The notes under the pieces were generated by a model. It was not told where the DNA came from, did not search any database, and was given only the letters and a program-made list of their open reading frames with translations. Below are positions 9,579-18,093 of a stretch of DNA of 64,000 nt, piece after piece. Positions within the stretch are counted from its first letter, which is position 1. Each line of letters starts with the position of its first letter. Made by a program: the position numbers and the translations under genes. The stretch comes from Microbulbifer variabilis (GTDB taxonomy: Bacteria; Pseudomonadota; Gammaproteobacteria; Pseudomonadales; Cellvibrionaceae): positions 1-64,000 of the forward strand of contig NZ_JAIVKI010000012.1 in NCBI RefSeq assembly GCF_020524905.1, written 5' to 3'.

Positions 9579-10391
9579 TTAAAGCTCAGCCGTTGATTGG
9601 CGGCTCAGGTAAGCCGGATTGTAATACTTCTCCGGTAAATTATGGGCCTGGGCACTTTCATAAATAACCCGTGTCTCGGTGCCGGTATTGATCGTATCCT
9701 GCAACAGCATTTCCGCCACTACCTGCCGTCCCTCCCTTTGACCAGAGATAAAGTGTGCAATCTTCGCCAGCTTACCGGATTTTAAATACAACTCTGCTTT
9801 TACCGGAAAATAGTCTTTGCTATCCACCCACAAGTTAATCCGCTGGTAACTGGCCCCCTTGGTTTTTACGGAGAGGTTCAGGCGATTGACCAACCGATCC
9901 TGCAACATCTCCTGCCCCGCATAAGCTCCCTGATAATCCTCACTCCAGGTGAGAGTGGCTACATCCCCCACCGATGCGCCCCCCAGCAGTTTTTGCATGG
10001 GTGTTATCCGAATGGGGCGACGGCTGCGTGGCATCAGCATCCAATAATTGTCTTGCAGCATTAACATTTTGGTGCCCTCCTCTCCCGCGCCTTTGAAAAC
10101 CACCAGAGACTTGCGCTGTGGACGGGTGTACACATGGTATTTATCCATACTGTCCAGCTCGCCATTTTTGTAGACCTGCACCTCTGTCACCACCCGAGCG
10201 GAATTCTCTTGCAGCCGGTAAAAGTCGGCTTTGGCAAGCATGTCCTCCACCTCCTGCGCGGTGTAGTTAATCTCGCTGCTGGCCCCGCTATTTGTATTTA
10301 GTGGATTGGCCAATGCCATTGGTGCTACTGCCATTACCAGAGCGCTACCCCACAATTTCCAAGCATTTTTTATTTTCGCTAACTTATACAT
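9579..10391 (-). CDS. Outer membrane lipoprotein-sorting-like periplasmic protein
   Basis: A 270-residue exported protein with signal peptide ending VAPMALA. It is a beta-rich LolA/LolB-like domain of the kind annotated as outer-membrane lipoprotein-sorting protein. Visible features are an early amphipathic helix (AQEVEDMLAKADFYR), a strand series around YHVYTRPQRKSLVVFK, WMLMPRSRRPIRITPMQKL, and a long half with INLWVDSKDYFPVKAELY. It is the last gene of a four-gene minus-strand operon and overlaps the permease gene by 8 bases. This suggests that it receives or presents the hydrophobic substrate extracted by the ABC transporter. The substrate itself is unknown. Confidence 0.72.
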   Translation of the reverse strand: MYKLAKIKNAWKLWGSALVMAVAPMALANPLNTNSGASSEINYTAQEVEDMLAKADFYRLQENSARVVTEVQVYKNGELDSMDKYHVYTRPQRKSLVVFKGAGEEGTKMLMLQDNYWMLMPRSRRPIRITPMQKLLGGASVGDVATLTWSEDYQGAYAGQEMLQDRLVNRLNLSVKTKGASYQRINLWVDSKDYFPVKAELYLKSGKLAKIAHFISGQREGRQVVAEMLLQDTINTGTETRVIYESAQAHNLPEKYYNPAYLSRQSTAEL

Positions 10392-11598
10392 ATACCAATG
10401 TCTCTGTAATCGGTTTATTTACACCCTTGCGCGCCGCCATAAAGGAGGACAAAACACAGATTGTCGCTACAGCCAGTGAGATCATCCAAGCCAGGTTCAT
10501 GGAAAAATACACCACCAGGGGATAGCCCTCAGTTCTACCGGGAGGGGGCGGCATGGTGACTTCGAACACCATCAGGCCCATACTCACCGCAGCTGCCAGC
10601 AAGATACCCACGATCGCTCCTACCAAAGACAACACCAATGCTTCCAACACAAAGCCCAGCAGTAATTCGGCGCGGGACGTACCTAGTGCGGAGAGAGTAC
10701 CAATCTCGCGGGTTCTTTCTGTAACCGACATCGCCAAGGTGTTGAAGAGGGAAACAAAAATCACCATCGCCATGATCACGCCCATCAGGCCAAAAATCCG
10801 GTCATACAGGCTTTTTACTCCTTTGTAAAAGAAGGCTCGATCCTCCCAGGTGGTAATTTCCAACTCTGGTGCCTCATCAGCCAGGCGCGCCTTTAAAACT
10901 TCGGTGTCCTCCAGCTCGTAGCCATACAGGTGCAAGGTACTGACTTTTTTGCTATCGAGAATAAACTGGGCGGAATTTATCGAGAGATACACCTGGCGCT
11001 TATCCATATCCGGAACCCCAGTCCCAAAAATCCCCTGCACTTTAAAATCCAGTGCGTTTAGAGCACCCTCTACAGTGGTTGACATCAGGGTGACATAATC
11101 CCCCGTTTTTACTTTCAGATTTCTGGCCAGATCCTTACCCAGCATGATCTGCGGATCGGTGGGATCTTCATTTTTGCTGAGAATGCTACCTTCGGTCATA
11201 TTTAAGAAAGGCCCTTTTACCCGAAACTCACTGGGTAAAATTCCCTGCCCCAAAAATATGGTCGACTTATCTCCATTGGAGATCAAGCCGTTCAAGTAAA
11301 TACGCGGCTGCACCGCCTTTACCCGGCTATCGGTCAATAAGCGCCTTCTCAATTCATCCGCATTTTCCAGGCCATTTTGTAAGGGATACTCTTCATCACT
11401 GCTGAAATAACCCGGCTGGGTAAATACCAGATGACCCTGGCTACGTGCCGCGCCTTCTTTCAGGGATTTATAGGTATAGAGCCCAAAGCCCCCGGAAGTC
11501 ATCAGGGCCATCACCACAATAGCGACAATAACGACGGTTAAAAGGCTGCGACGACGATTGCGCAATAAATTCAAAACTGCCATTTTTAAGCGACGCAT
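10384..11598 (-). CDS. ABC transporter permease, FtsX/MacB/LolE type
   Basis: An inner-membrane permease of 404 residues. It has one N-terminal helix (LTVVIVAIVVMALMTSGGF, residues 20-40), a large periplasmic MacB-core-like domain (about residues 45-270) and three C-terminal helices holding the FtsX domain (SLFNTLAMSVTERTREIG, then SALGTSRAELLLGFVLEA). Such transporters do not import. They extract lipoproteins or push periplasmic substrates outward by mechanotransmission. It overlaps the ATPase gene by 13 bases and the LolA-like gene by 8. The set (ATPase, single permease, LolA-like protein) resembles a second, specialised Lol-like or outer-membrane-directed export system. Confidence 0.82.
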   Translation of the reverse strand: MRRLKMAVLNLLRNRRRSLLTVVIVAIVVMALMTSGGFGLYTYKSLKEGAARSQGHLVFTQPGYFSSDEEYPLQNGLENADELRRRLLTDSRVKAVQPRIYLNGLISNGDKSTIFLGQGILPSEFRVKGPFLNMTEGSILSKNEDPTDPQIMLGKDLARNLKVKTGDYVTLMSTTVEGALNALDFKVQGIFGTGVPDMDKRQVYLSINSAQFILDSKKVSTLHLYGYELEDTEVLKARLADEAPELEITTWEDRAFFYKGVKSLYDRIFGLMGVIMAMVIFVSLFNTLAMSVTERTREIGTLSALGTSRAELLLGFVLEALVLSLVGAIVGILLAAAVSMGLMVFEVTMPPPPGRTEGYPLVVYFSMNLAWMISLAVATICVLSSFMAARKGVNKPITETLVYV

Positions 11599-12269
11599 GG
11601 GGCTTCCTCCTGCAAAATCACACCGTCTTTTAGATTGATCACCCTGTCACAATGCTGTGTCATACGGTCATCGTGGCTGGCTACAATAAAGGCCGTTTTC
11701 TGTTCCCTGCCCAGATGCTTCATTAATTCGATAATCTGTTGAGCTGTTACACTATCCAAACTTGCGGTGGGCTCATCGGCAATGACCAACTTAGGCTTGT
11801 GCACCAGTGCACGGGCTATTGCCACCCGTTGCTGCTGGCCACCGGAGAGACGATCGGGTCGGTATCGGGCAAATTCTGCCAAACCCACATGATTCAACAT
11901 CTGCATTACCCGCTGTTTTACCTCTGCTGAATCCACACCATTGAGCTGCAACGGATAGGCGACATTTTCAAAGGCACTCATCACCGGCACCAGGTTAAAT
12001 TTTTGAAAAATAAACCCCATTTGAGTGCGACGTATCTTCATCGCCTGCTGGTAGTCTCTGGTCATTAACTCACCGGCAAAGTGCACCGCACCCGTGTAAT
12101 CCTGATCCAGCAAGCCACAGATATTCAGTAGGGTACTTTTACCTGAGCCGGAGGGCCCACATAGAGCCACCATGGTGCCGGAACGAATGGCCAGGTTGAC
12201 ATCTCGCAAGGCCTGAAGCTCGATTTCACCGGTCTGATAAGTCTTTTCTATATGTGTCAGCTGCAACAT
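11586..12269 (-). CDS. ABC transporter ATP-binding protein, LolD/MacB type
   Basis: A 227-residue ATPase. Walker A is GPSGSGKST at residues 38-46, the signature motif is LSGGQQQR near 141, Walker B is VIADEPTASLD near 165 and the switch histidine is in VASHDD. Length and sequence style match the LolD/MacB/FtsE group that partners FtsX-type permeases. It is the second gene of its operon and its 3' end overlaps the permease gene, which points to translational coupling. Confidence 0.9.
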   Translation of the reverse strand: MLQLTHIEKTYQTGEIELQALRDVNLAIRSGTMVALCGPSGSGKSTLLNICGLLDQDYTGAVHFAGELMTRDYQQAMKIRRTQMGFIFQKFNLVPVMSAFENVAYPLQLNGVDSAEVKQRVMQMLNHVGLAEFARYRPDRLSGGQQQRVAIARALVHKPKLVIADEPTASLDSVTAQQIIELMKHLGREQKTAFIVASHDDRMTQHCDRVINLKDGVILQEEAPCVA

Positions 12270-12289
12270 CGGTCCTTCTCCAATCTCAA

Positions 12290-12898
12290 TTACGGCTTTA
12301 TGTCCGACTTACACAGTGCCAGAGCCCCTTGCATATTGGCTTTTGCCTGCCACTCATTTTTCAGCTCTGACTCACTCAAGTCCGCAGCCTCCAGAGCACC
12401 ACAGTAGATCCAGCTCACGGCCTGCACCGGCATATGCGACAGACGCGGGTCATCCATCAGCTCGCCATAGAGTTCGAAACCGCGATCGAATGCGTTGAAG
12501 AAGGTAGGCACCTTGGTGAACGTAGTTGCCGCGATCCCCTTAAAAAGTAAGTCACGAGGCATTCCCTTAGCCGAGCGGCCTGGATTCTCTAACGCCTCCA
12601 ACATCAGCAAGGCTTTGTCCATACGGGCAATACCATTTTCCGCATAGCTCACCTTCTTCCACGGCAGCCAGCTCTCCTTGGCCATCAGGGTCTCGCTGGC
12701 CCCCAGGTAGAACAGAACTGCGGGGTCTGAGGGGTCTTGCTGCTGAGCTACTTTAAAAGCCTCATAAGAAGCCTCAATGGCATCCCCACCCTGCTGTGCC
12801 GCCTTGTTGTAAAGCCCTTCCAGCTGCACATCCACTGCGGCAAAAGCGGAAGTTGTCATACCCAGATGAATCAGTGCCGCTGCGATGATCTTCTTCAT
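12290..12898 (-). CDS. Exported protein with TPR-like helices, first gene of the ABC operon
   Basis: A 202-residue exported protein with signal peptide ending TTSAFA. The mature part is alpha-helical with repeat-like helices (AFKVAQQQDPSDPAVLFYLG, ARMDKALLMLEALENPG), in the manner of tetratricopeptide scaffolds. Two cysteines lie near the C-terminus (WIYCGAL and LALCKSD). The family is not recognised. It leads the operon, 20 bases before the ATPase gene, so it is probably a periplasmic partner of the exporter. Confidence 0.65.
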   Translation of the reverse strand: MKKIIAAALIHLGMTTSAFAAVDVQLEGLYNKAAQQGGDAIEASYEAFKVAQQQDPSDPAVLFYLGASETLMAKESWLPWKKVSYAENGIARMDKALLMLEALENPGRSAKGMPRDLLFKGIAATTFTKVPTFFNAFDRGFELYGELMDDPRLSHMPVQAVSWIYCGALEAADLSESELKNEWQAKANMQGALALCKSDIKP

Positions 12899-13237
12899 GA
12901 TTTCTCTCCTTGCGTTTAGGTTGGGAGCAGATTAGCGCTGGCTATGGAGGTGGTCTTGATGGTGCGATAAAAGGGTGAGGAAAGGGATAAACGGGAGCTG
13001 TTGTGGCTGAATGGGGTCAGAAGAGGAAGATAAGCGTTAAACAACGAGAGACAACGGTAGTGGCGAGGGGCTAGCTCCCAGAAAGTGGTACAGTAGAACC
13101 GATCTATAAATATTGTCTCATAGCCAATATACAGTCCATTCAAACAGCTACAAGTATTAGCACGAGTTAAAACCATTTAGAGGGTAAGCCAACACTTACC
13201 CATCTCGGACTAAGTAGTAAAATTAGGAATCAGTATT
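12899..13237. other. Promoter region of the ABC operon
   Basis: No coding features. A minus-strand frame at 12916-13176 overlaps the leader and has no family features. The promoter for the minus-strand ABC operon should lie near its right end of the leader, around 12900-13000. No operator recognised. Confidence 0.35.
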
Positions 13238-14584
13238 TTAGGTATTATCCGCTACCAATTTGCTAATAAATTTTAAAGCAGAGAATTCAGGGGTCTTTAG
13301 TTTTTCCAGGTTTTTGATCATTTCTGATGGCAGATAAGGCTTGGCAGCAAGCACAAATTGATCCACCCCGGCCGGCGCTCCAGCTGAAACCTTTGAAGAA
13401 TAAAGATTCCACAATTCATAAATAGAAATAGAGTCCTGATCTTTTAACTTTTTATCAATCGCATTTATAATCAGTAAACCACAGTCATAGTGAACACGTG
13501 GATTCTTGCGTGATGCATCCAAATAAACCGGATTATCCTCCAGGCTGGCAAGGCAACCTTGCTCTGCCTGCTTTATCTTCTGCGACAAAAAACCCTTAGG
13601 AAGGATACTCTCAAATGCCAGGCCAGCAAAATAGTCGGCCGCCCCTTCATGTATCCAGGAATCAGCAGTCTCTATAACATCGGCACCCTCTCTCTGATAG
13701 AGGTGGGCAACTTCATGGGAAAAGAGCCAGAACAATTCATCGACATCAATGGCTTCAATAACAGACTTCTCACCATACCAATGCATAAATATCTGACCGG
13801 GCAAAGTTCCACCTTGATGACCAACTCGCCCATCATCTACTGAGCTATAAGAAGCAAACAATGCAGGCCTATAGCCAAGTTCACCCATTTTATCGGCAAA
13901 GAAATCCATCAACTTAGGCAAATGAATATTCATTTGATACTGGAGTTTCTCTGGTAGAAGTTCATCGATCACACTAACAAAGTGGTCACTCTGTATCGGT
14001 TTTCCTTGACCAACATAGACCTTACTGCCCTCACCGAATGCCTCCCACTAAATACTTTCCTGGTGGATCTTGCCATGCAAGATAATATTGTCAGACTCTG
14101 GGGCAGCTATCGTTAAATGCCAATGATTTAGACTGGGCTGACAAGATTCTGCACAAGCAAAAAATCTCCCTGTATGCAAAAGATAACCTCCATCCGAAAA
14201 CGGGGAGAAAGGAGCGTAGTCCTTAGAAAGAACAGTATAAGTTGGAGTTAGATGAAAGGTAACTTCGGTAAAGTCGCTACCATTTTCACGCAGTACACTT
14301 TCTCCTCCGTCATCAAACTTAAACTGATACCCTTTAGAAGTAGGTGTCCAATGTTTGCTTCTTGAATTGTCAGGCGAGCTCTTAAATACAAGCCTCTTTA
14401 TTGGCTTTTCTGATACAAAGGTCACAGACCAGTTGCCATCTGGCTTTTTTTCCAGCATGGTACTTATATTATTTGCACGAGTTACAGAGCTAAATCCTAA
14501 AAATAACCACGCTGTAGTCACAGCAACCACAAAGAATTCTTTACGAGGCAATATTCTTACGAAAAGGAATGTTTTTATTATCAT
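13238..14584 (-). pseudogene. Secreted zinc metallopeptidase gene interrupted by an in-frame amber codon
   Basis: Two minus-strand frames, 14584-14048 and 13972-13238, are in the same reading frame and are separated only by one TAG at 14050-14048 and 25 further sense codons (WEAFGEGSKVYVGQGKPIQS...). Read through, they give about 448 residues. The first part has a signal peptide (VTTAWLFLGFSSVTRA) and a beta-rich domain with a Cys pair. The second has the zinc motif SHEVAHLYQ with a downstream Glu in HEGAADYF, as in M1/M61-like peptidases. An AAGG before the ATG at 14584 supports the start. A nonsense mutation (CAG or TGG to TAG), a sequencing error, or readthrough could each explain this. 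No ribosome binding site supports a separate start at the GTG 13972. Confidence 0.75.
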
Positions 14585-15044
14585 AGCCAACCTTAATTAC
14601 AGCAGCTGCTGCCCTGAACCTTCGAATCAGAACTTAATATTTTTCCGGCACTAAATTCATGAATAACCTCTCCACAAACAAGCGAGATCGGAACATCTTT
14701 ACTAAATCCAATGTTTACCACCACCAATAACATTGGTGTACAAAAGAAAAGTCCGGCAATTTGTACCAACTTGGATAGCAGAGTATATTCAACTCACAAT
14801 CTAATCAGAATGATTATGCAAGAGATTCTTCAATACAAAAAATGAAGATATTCTAAACCAGATAGCCAAGCTTCAGATGGAGTTTATTTGAGAGGATACC
14901 AACCAATACTAAATCGATATAAGAGCTCTTTGAACTAAAGAGAGGGAGGAAATACTGTACATCCCTCTCTCGTGGCTTTTTTAGACTGATCAAAAGCAAA
15001 AATGGAAATATGAGATCTCCCTTTGTTCAAGGTTGTCTAAACAA
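14585..15044. other. Intergenic region with phoD terminator
   Basis: No gene seen. It contains the stem-loop at 14939-14970 and the promoter of the interrupted metallopeptidase gene. Confidence 0.4.
14939..14970 (-). terminator. Stem-loop terminator downstream of the PhoD-like gene
   Basis: AGAGAGGGA pairs perfectly with TCCCTCTCT across a 14-base loop, about 75 bases past the PhoD stop. On the minus strand it is followed by TTTAGTT; on the plus strand a GGCTTTTTTAG follows, so it could act in both directions. Confidence 0.6.
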
Positions 15045-16598
15045 TCAATCAACAACTTTAATTTTAGATTTTCCATACTCACTCACAATATCTCCATAGG
15101 TATCAGCTTTAGGGCCATTCACCTTTCTTACATCCTCGTAGAGCCTCCAGCGACCGACAAACTGATCGATCTCAAATTTTGTAATGAGATACCCTGCGCG
15201 ATTACCCTTACGAAACTTCATATGAGGATTCTTCTTTAGGGTTTTCTCTGTGCTTTGGTTGTCAGCGATCTCATACCAGAGAGCGCCTCCATCGCCACGG
15301 GTCAGTGAGGGTGCAGTAATCTCCACGGCTACGTTATCGCGACCGGCAGTGTAATCACTGGCAAATGGGTCTAAGGCTAAACCTGCCGCCATTGCTTTAT
15401 GAAGCCCACCTGACAAAACAACAATGTTGTTATCAAGCTCAGAGAATAGGCTTAATAGCCACTTATAGGATTGGGGATAAGCTCGCCAGGCACTCGGCGA
15501 GTAATTGTCCCACCACTCAAACACCGGAGCGCCGGAGCAGACAATCCGCCAACGTGCTGTGGATGCCCGAATTGCCTGCTCAAACCAGGCCGCCTGCTCC
15601 TGGCCGATGATGCTGCGACCGGGAAAATCATACTGCTCAAATATCGGCTGACGTTTGTTGAGGTTATCCGGCATATTATTGATCGGTATATCGCGATCAT
15701 AAAAGCACATATCCATAAAGAAGATATCAGCCAGATCACCGTAGGGAACAGATCGCCAGATGCGTTTGGGCGCAATATAGCGGATGGGCATCCACAAAAA
15801 GAAAGTTTCCATGGCGATATCCATCGCTTCATTGAAGTCTGCACCAGTAATGGCCGGCCCTTCTCGCCAGACACCGTTTCTTAAATCGCCATCATCCCAA
15901 ATCACCATCCAGGTATGCATCTGGTGTGCCTGCTGTAGAAAGGCATCTTTTCTTATCTCGGAGTAGCGAGCTCTATAACTTTCACGATCGAACTTGAAGT
16001 CGGAATGGCTAAACTTACGGTAGTCACCAGAATTGGAAGACGCATAGGAATAGTCACCAAGATGAATTACCGCATCAATATTCTGCTCTCTTTCCACCAT
16101 ATCCCGGTAACCGACGAATTCGCCGTGCTCAAAATGCGAGCAGGATGTCACAATAAATTTCAGGCTGGAAATATCTGTATTACTTTCCGGCACCAGCCTT
16201 AAACGACCTACCGGTGAAGCTTGATCGCGGTATTTAAATCGATAAACATAGTCACGGCCAAAATTCAATTCGGTCACATCCAGCTTGACTGTGAAATCCT
16301 TTGACTCATCGGTTTGCGTATAACCTGTTGATACAATTTGTTCAAATGAGTCATCTAAGGCAACCTCCCAATAAACCAGTGGTGCCGTCTCTTCGGTAGT
16401 TACTCTTGTCCAAATAATGGCTGAATTGACTGTAGGATCCCCAGAAGCCACTCCGTGCAAAAAGTGGCTGAATGTACTGGCAGCACCACTGTATTCATAT
16501 TTGTTCACCCCACCTTTAGACCAAACAGATGGCGCCACAGCAGAAACAGTGAGTAGGCCGCTCCATTTTAATAATGTGCGTCGATTTATTTTTTTCAT
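15045..16598 (-). CDS. PhoD-like alkaline phosphatase/phosphodiesterase with altered metal-site motifs
   Basis: A 517-residue protein with a Tat-type signal (NRRTLLKW, then a mild hydrophobic core to VWSKG), so it is probably exported folded. It has the N-terminal PhoD fibronectin-like domain (FLHGVASGDPTVNSAIIWTR) and the metallophosphatase domain, with the conserved Cys in VTSCSHFEHG and the metal Asp in VIHLGDYSY. Two usual ligand motifs are changed: WDDHE of the family reads WDDGDL, and SGDVH reads SGGLH. It may be a divergent subgroup with other metal ligands or a weak or inactive enzyme. It is monocistronic with a terminator behind it. The 295 bases upstream hold its promoter. Confidence 0.78.
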   Translation of the reverse strand: MKKINRRTLLKWSGLLTVSAVAPSVWSKGGVNKYEYSGAASTFSHFLHGVASGDPTVNSAIIWTRVTTEETAPLVYWEVALDDSFEQIVSTGYTQTDESKDFTVKLDVTELNFGRDYVYRFKYRDQASPVGRLRLVPESNTDISSLKFIVTSCSHFEHGEFVGYRDMVEREQNIDAVIHLGDYSYASSNSGDYRKFSHSDFKFDRESYRARYSEIRKDAFLQQAHQMHTWMVIWDDGDLRNGVWREGPAITGADFNEAMDIAMETFFLWMPIRYIAPKRIWRSVPYGDLADIFFMDMCFYDRDIPINNMPDNLNKRQPIFEQYDFPGRSIIGQEQAAWFEQAIRASTARWRIVCSGAPVFEWWDNYSPSAWRAYPQSYKWLLSLFSELDNNIVVLSGGLHKAMAAGLALDPFASDYTAGRDNVAVEITAPSLTRGDGGALWYEIADNQSTEKTLKKNPHMKFRKGNRAGYLITKFEIDQFVGRWRLYEDVRKVNGPKADTYGDIVSEYGKSKIKVVD

Positions 16599-16770
16599 AA
16601 CAAAATATCTTTCATTTAAAAGGTTTAAGCACTGCCTGCTGAGTAAAACAAACTATCGTTACAGCTGCGTGAAACCTAACAAAGACTCACATTGTCATTC
16701 AATACAAAATGAGCCTTTAGAAATCAATCAAAAAGTATTCATAAAATCAGGAGAGGCCGAACAAAACGAT

Positions 16771-16791
16771 TATAGGCTTGATAAGCCTATA
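16771..16791 (-). terminator. Stem-loop after the amidase-aminotransferase operon
   Basis: TATAGGCTT, loop of three, AAGCCTATA: a perfect 9-bp stem about 100 bases after the aminotransferase stop. On the minus strand ATCGTTTTGTT follows. Likely terminator. Confidence 0.55.
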
Positions 16792-16893
16792 TAAGACAAA
16801 CAACAACATCCAAATAACTCACACAAAAATTCATTGCAATACATATCCCCCTTAGCCAGCCCCAGATCGATTTACACTATTCAAACACACTTT

Positions 16894-18093
16894 CTATGAA
16901 AAATTCTGCCTCTTCATCCATGGAATTATACGTTCAAAAGCCAATTCGATATTTTCAATTGAAGTCGCGTAGCTGAAACGCAAGGCGTTACGGCAAGATT
17001 CACCAAAAGTATCTCCAGCAATGGTACAGACACCGGTTTCTCTCAACATCCGCAAGGCAACATTATTACCATTTACCCCTTCGGGTAACGATGGAAACAA
17101 ATAGAAAGCTCCCTCGGGGATATAACTTTCAAGGTATGGCGTTTGCTCAACCAACTGGACCAGGCGATCCCTTCTTTTTTTATAATTTGCAATAATATCT
17201 GAAATAAAACTCCGATCACCCTTTAATGCCGCCACACCAGCCCATTGACAAGGGGTATTTGCAACTGTCGTGGTAAACATATGATATCGGCGTAATTTAC
17301 GGATGACTCCTTGACTTGAAATCATCCAACCTACGCGCATACCGGCCATGCTAAAAGTTTTAGAAAAGCTGCTGACAATAATTACATGATCGAGATCAGA
17401 ACAGCAGGAAAGCACACCTGCATAGTCACTCTCATCGTAAATTAGATGATCATAAACTTCATCGCTAATCACAAAAATACCGCGATAAGCCGCCTCCTGT
17501 ACAATCGCTTCCACGGTCTCACGTGGATAGACTGTACCTGTGGGGTTACTAGGCGAATTCAAGACAATAGCATGGGTGTTATTGTCTATTGCATCAATAA
17601 CCTCTTGGGGATCTAACTGATGATTATTCTCCGCACGGGTGGGAATGTAGCGCACATCCCCTCCGTTCATACGAATTAAGGGTGCGTATAATAAAAAGGA
17701 AGGGTCTGCCATAATGAACTCGCGCCCCGGTGCCGACATGGCAGTAAGAGCCAAGTAGATGGCTTCTGTTGCACCGGTGGTCACAAGTATATTTTCTGGA
17801 GTGATCTTACGACCATAGCGTTCACCATTATACTCAGCGAGCGCCTCGAGCAGTTCCGGTAGCCCCGCATCCATGGTGTAACCGGTTTGCCCTGCCTGTA
17901 CCGCATCAACCGTGGCCTGGATAACATGAGGCGGAGCTGGTGAGTCAGGTTGTCCAATAGACAAATGGATCACATCATCCATGGTGGCCGCCAGATTAAC
18001 CATCTTGCGGATACCGGGTACCGGAATCGTTAAAAGCGCCGGGTTCCAGACCGGGTCCTCCGATTCATAAAAATCAAATTCCAACCGGCTCAC
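16894..18093 (-). CDS. PLP-dependent class I/II aminotransferase
   Basis: A fold-type I aminotransferase of 399 residues. Visible landmarks are IHLSIGQPDSPAPP near residue 43, TTGATEAIYLAL (phosphate/PLP contact), LNSPSNPTGTVYP (the Asn that holds the pyridine O3'), VISDEVYDHLIY (Asp for the ring nitrogen) and SSFSKTFSMAGMRVGW, whose Lys near residue 245 forms the internal aldimine. The group resembles aspartate/aromatic aminotransferases, with the exact amino acid unassignable. Its start overlaps the amidase stop by 4 bases, so the two are translated together. Confidence 0.85.
   Translation of the reverse strand: MSRLEFDFYESEDPVWNPALLTIPVPGIRKMVNLAATMDDVIHLSIGQPDSPAPPHVIQATVDAVQAGQTGYTMDAGLPELLEALAEYNGERYGRKITPENILVTTGATEAIYLALTAMSAPGREFIMADPSFLLYAPLIRMNGGDVRYIPTRAENNHQLDPQEVIDAIDNNTHAIVLNSPSNPTGTVYPRETVEAIVQEAAYRGIFVISDEVYDHLIYDESDYAGVLSCCSDLDHVIIVSSFSKTFSMAGMRVGWMISSQGVIRKLRRYHMFTTTVANTPCQWAGVAALKGDRSFISDIIANYKKRRDRLVQLVEQTPYLESYIPEGAFYLFPSLPEGVNGNNVALRMLRETGVCTIAGDTFGESCRNALRFSYATSIENIELAFERIIPWMKRQNFS

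Noticed and set aside
12916-13176. An 86-codon minus-strand frame upstream of the ABC operon
   Set aside because: Overlaps the operon leader; composition does not look coding.
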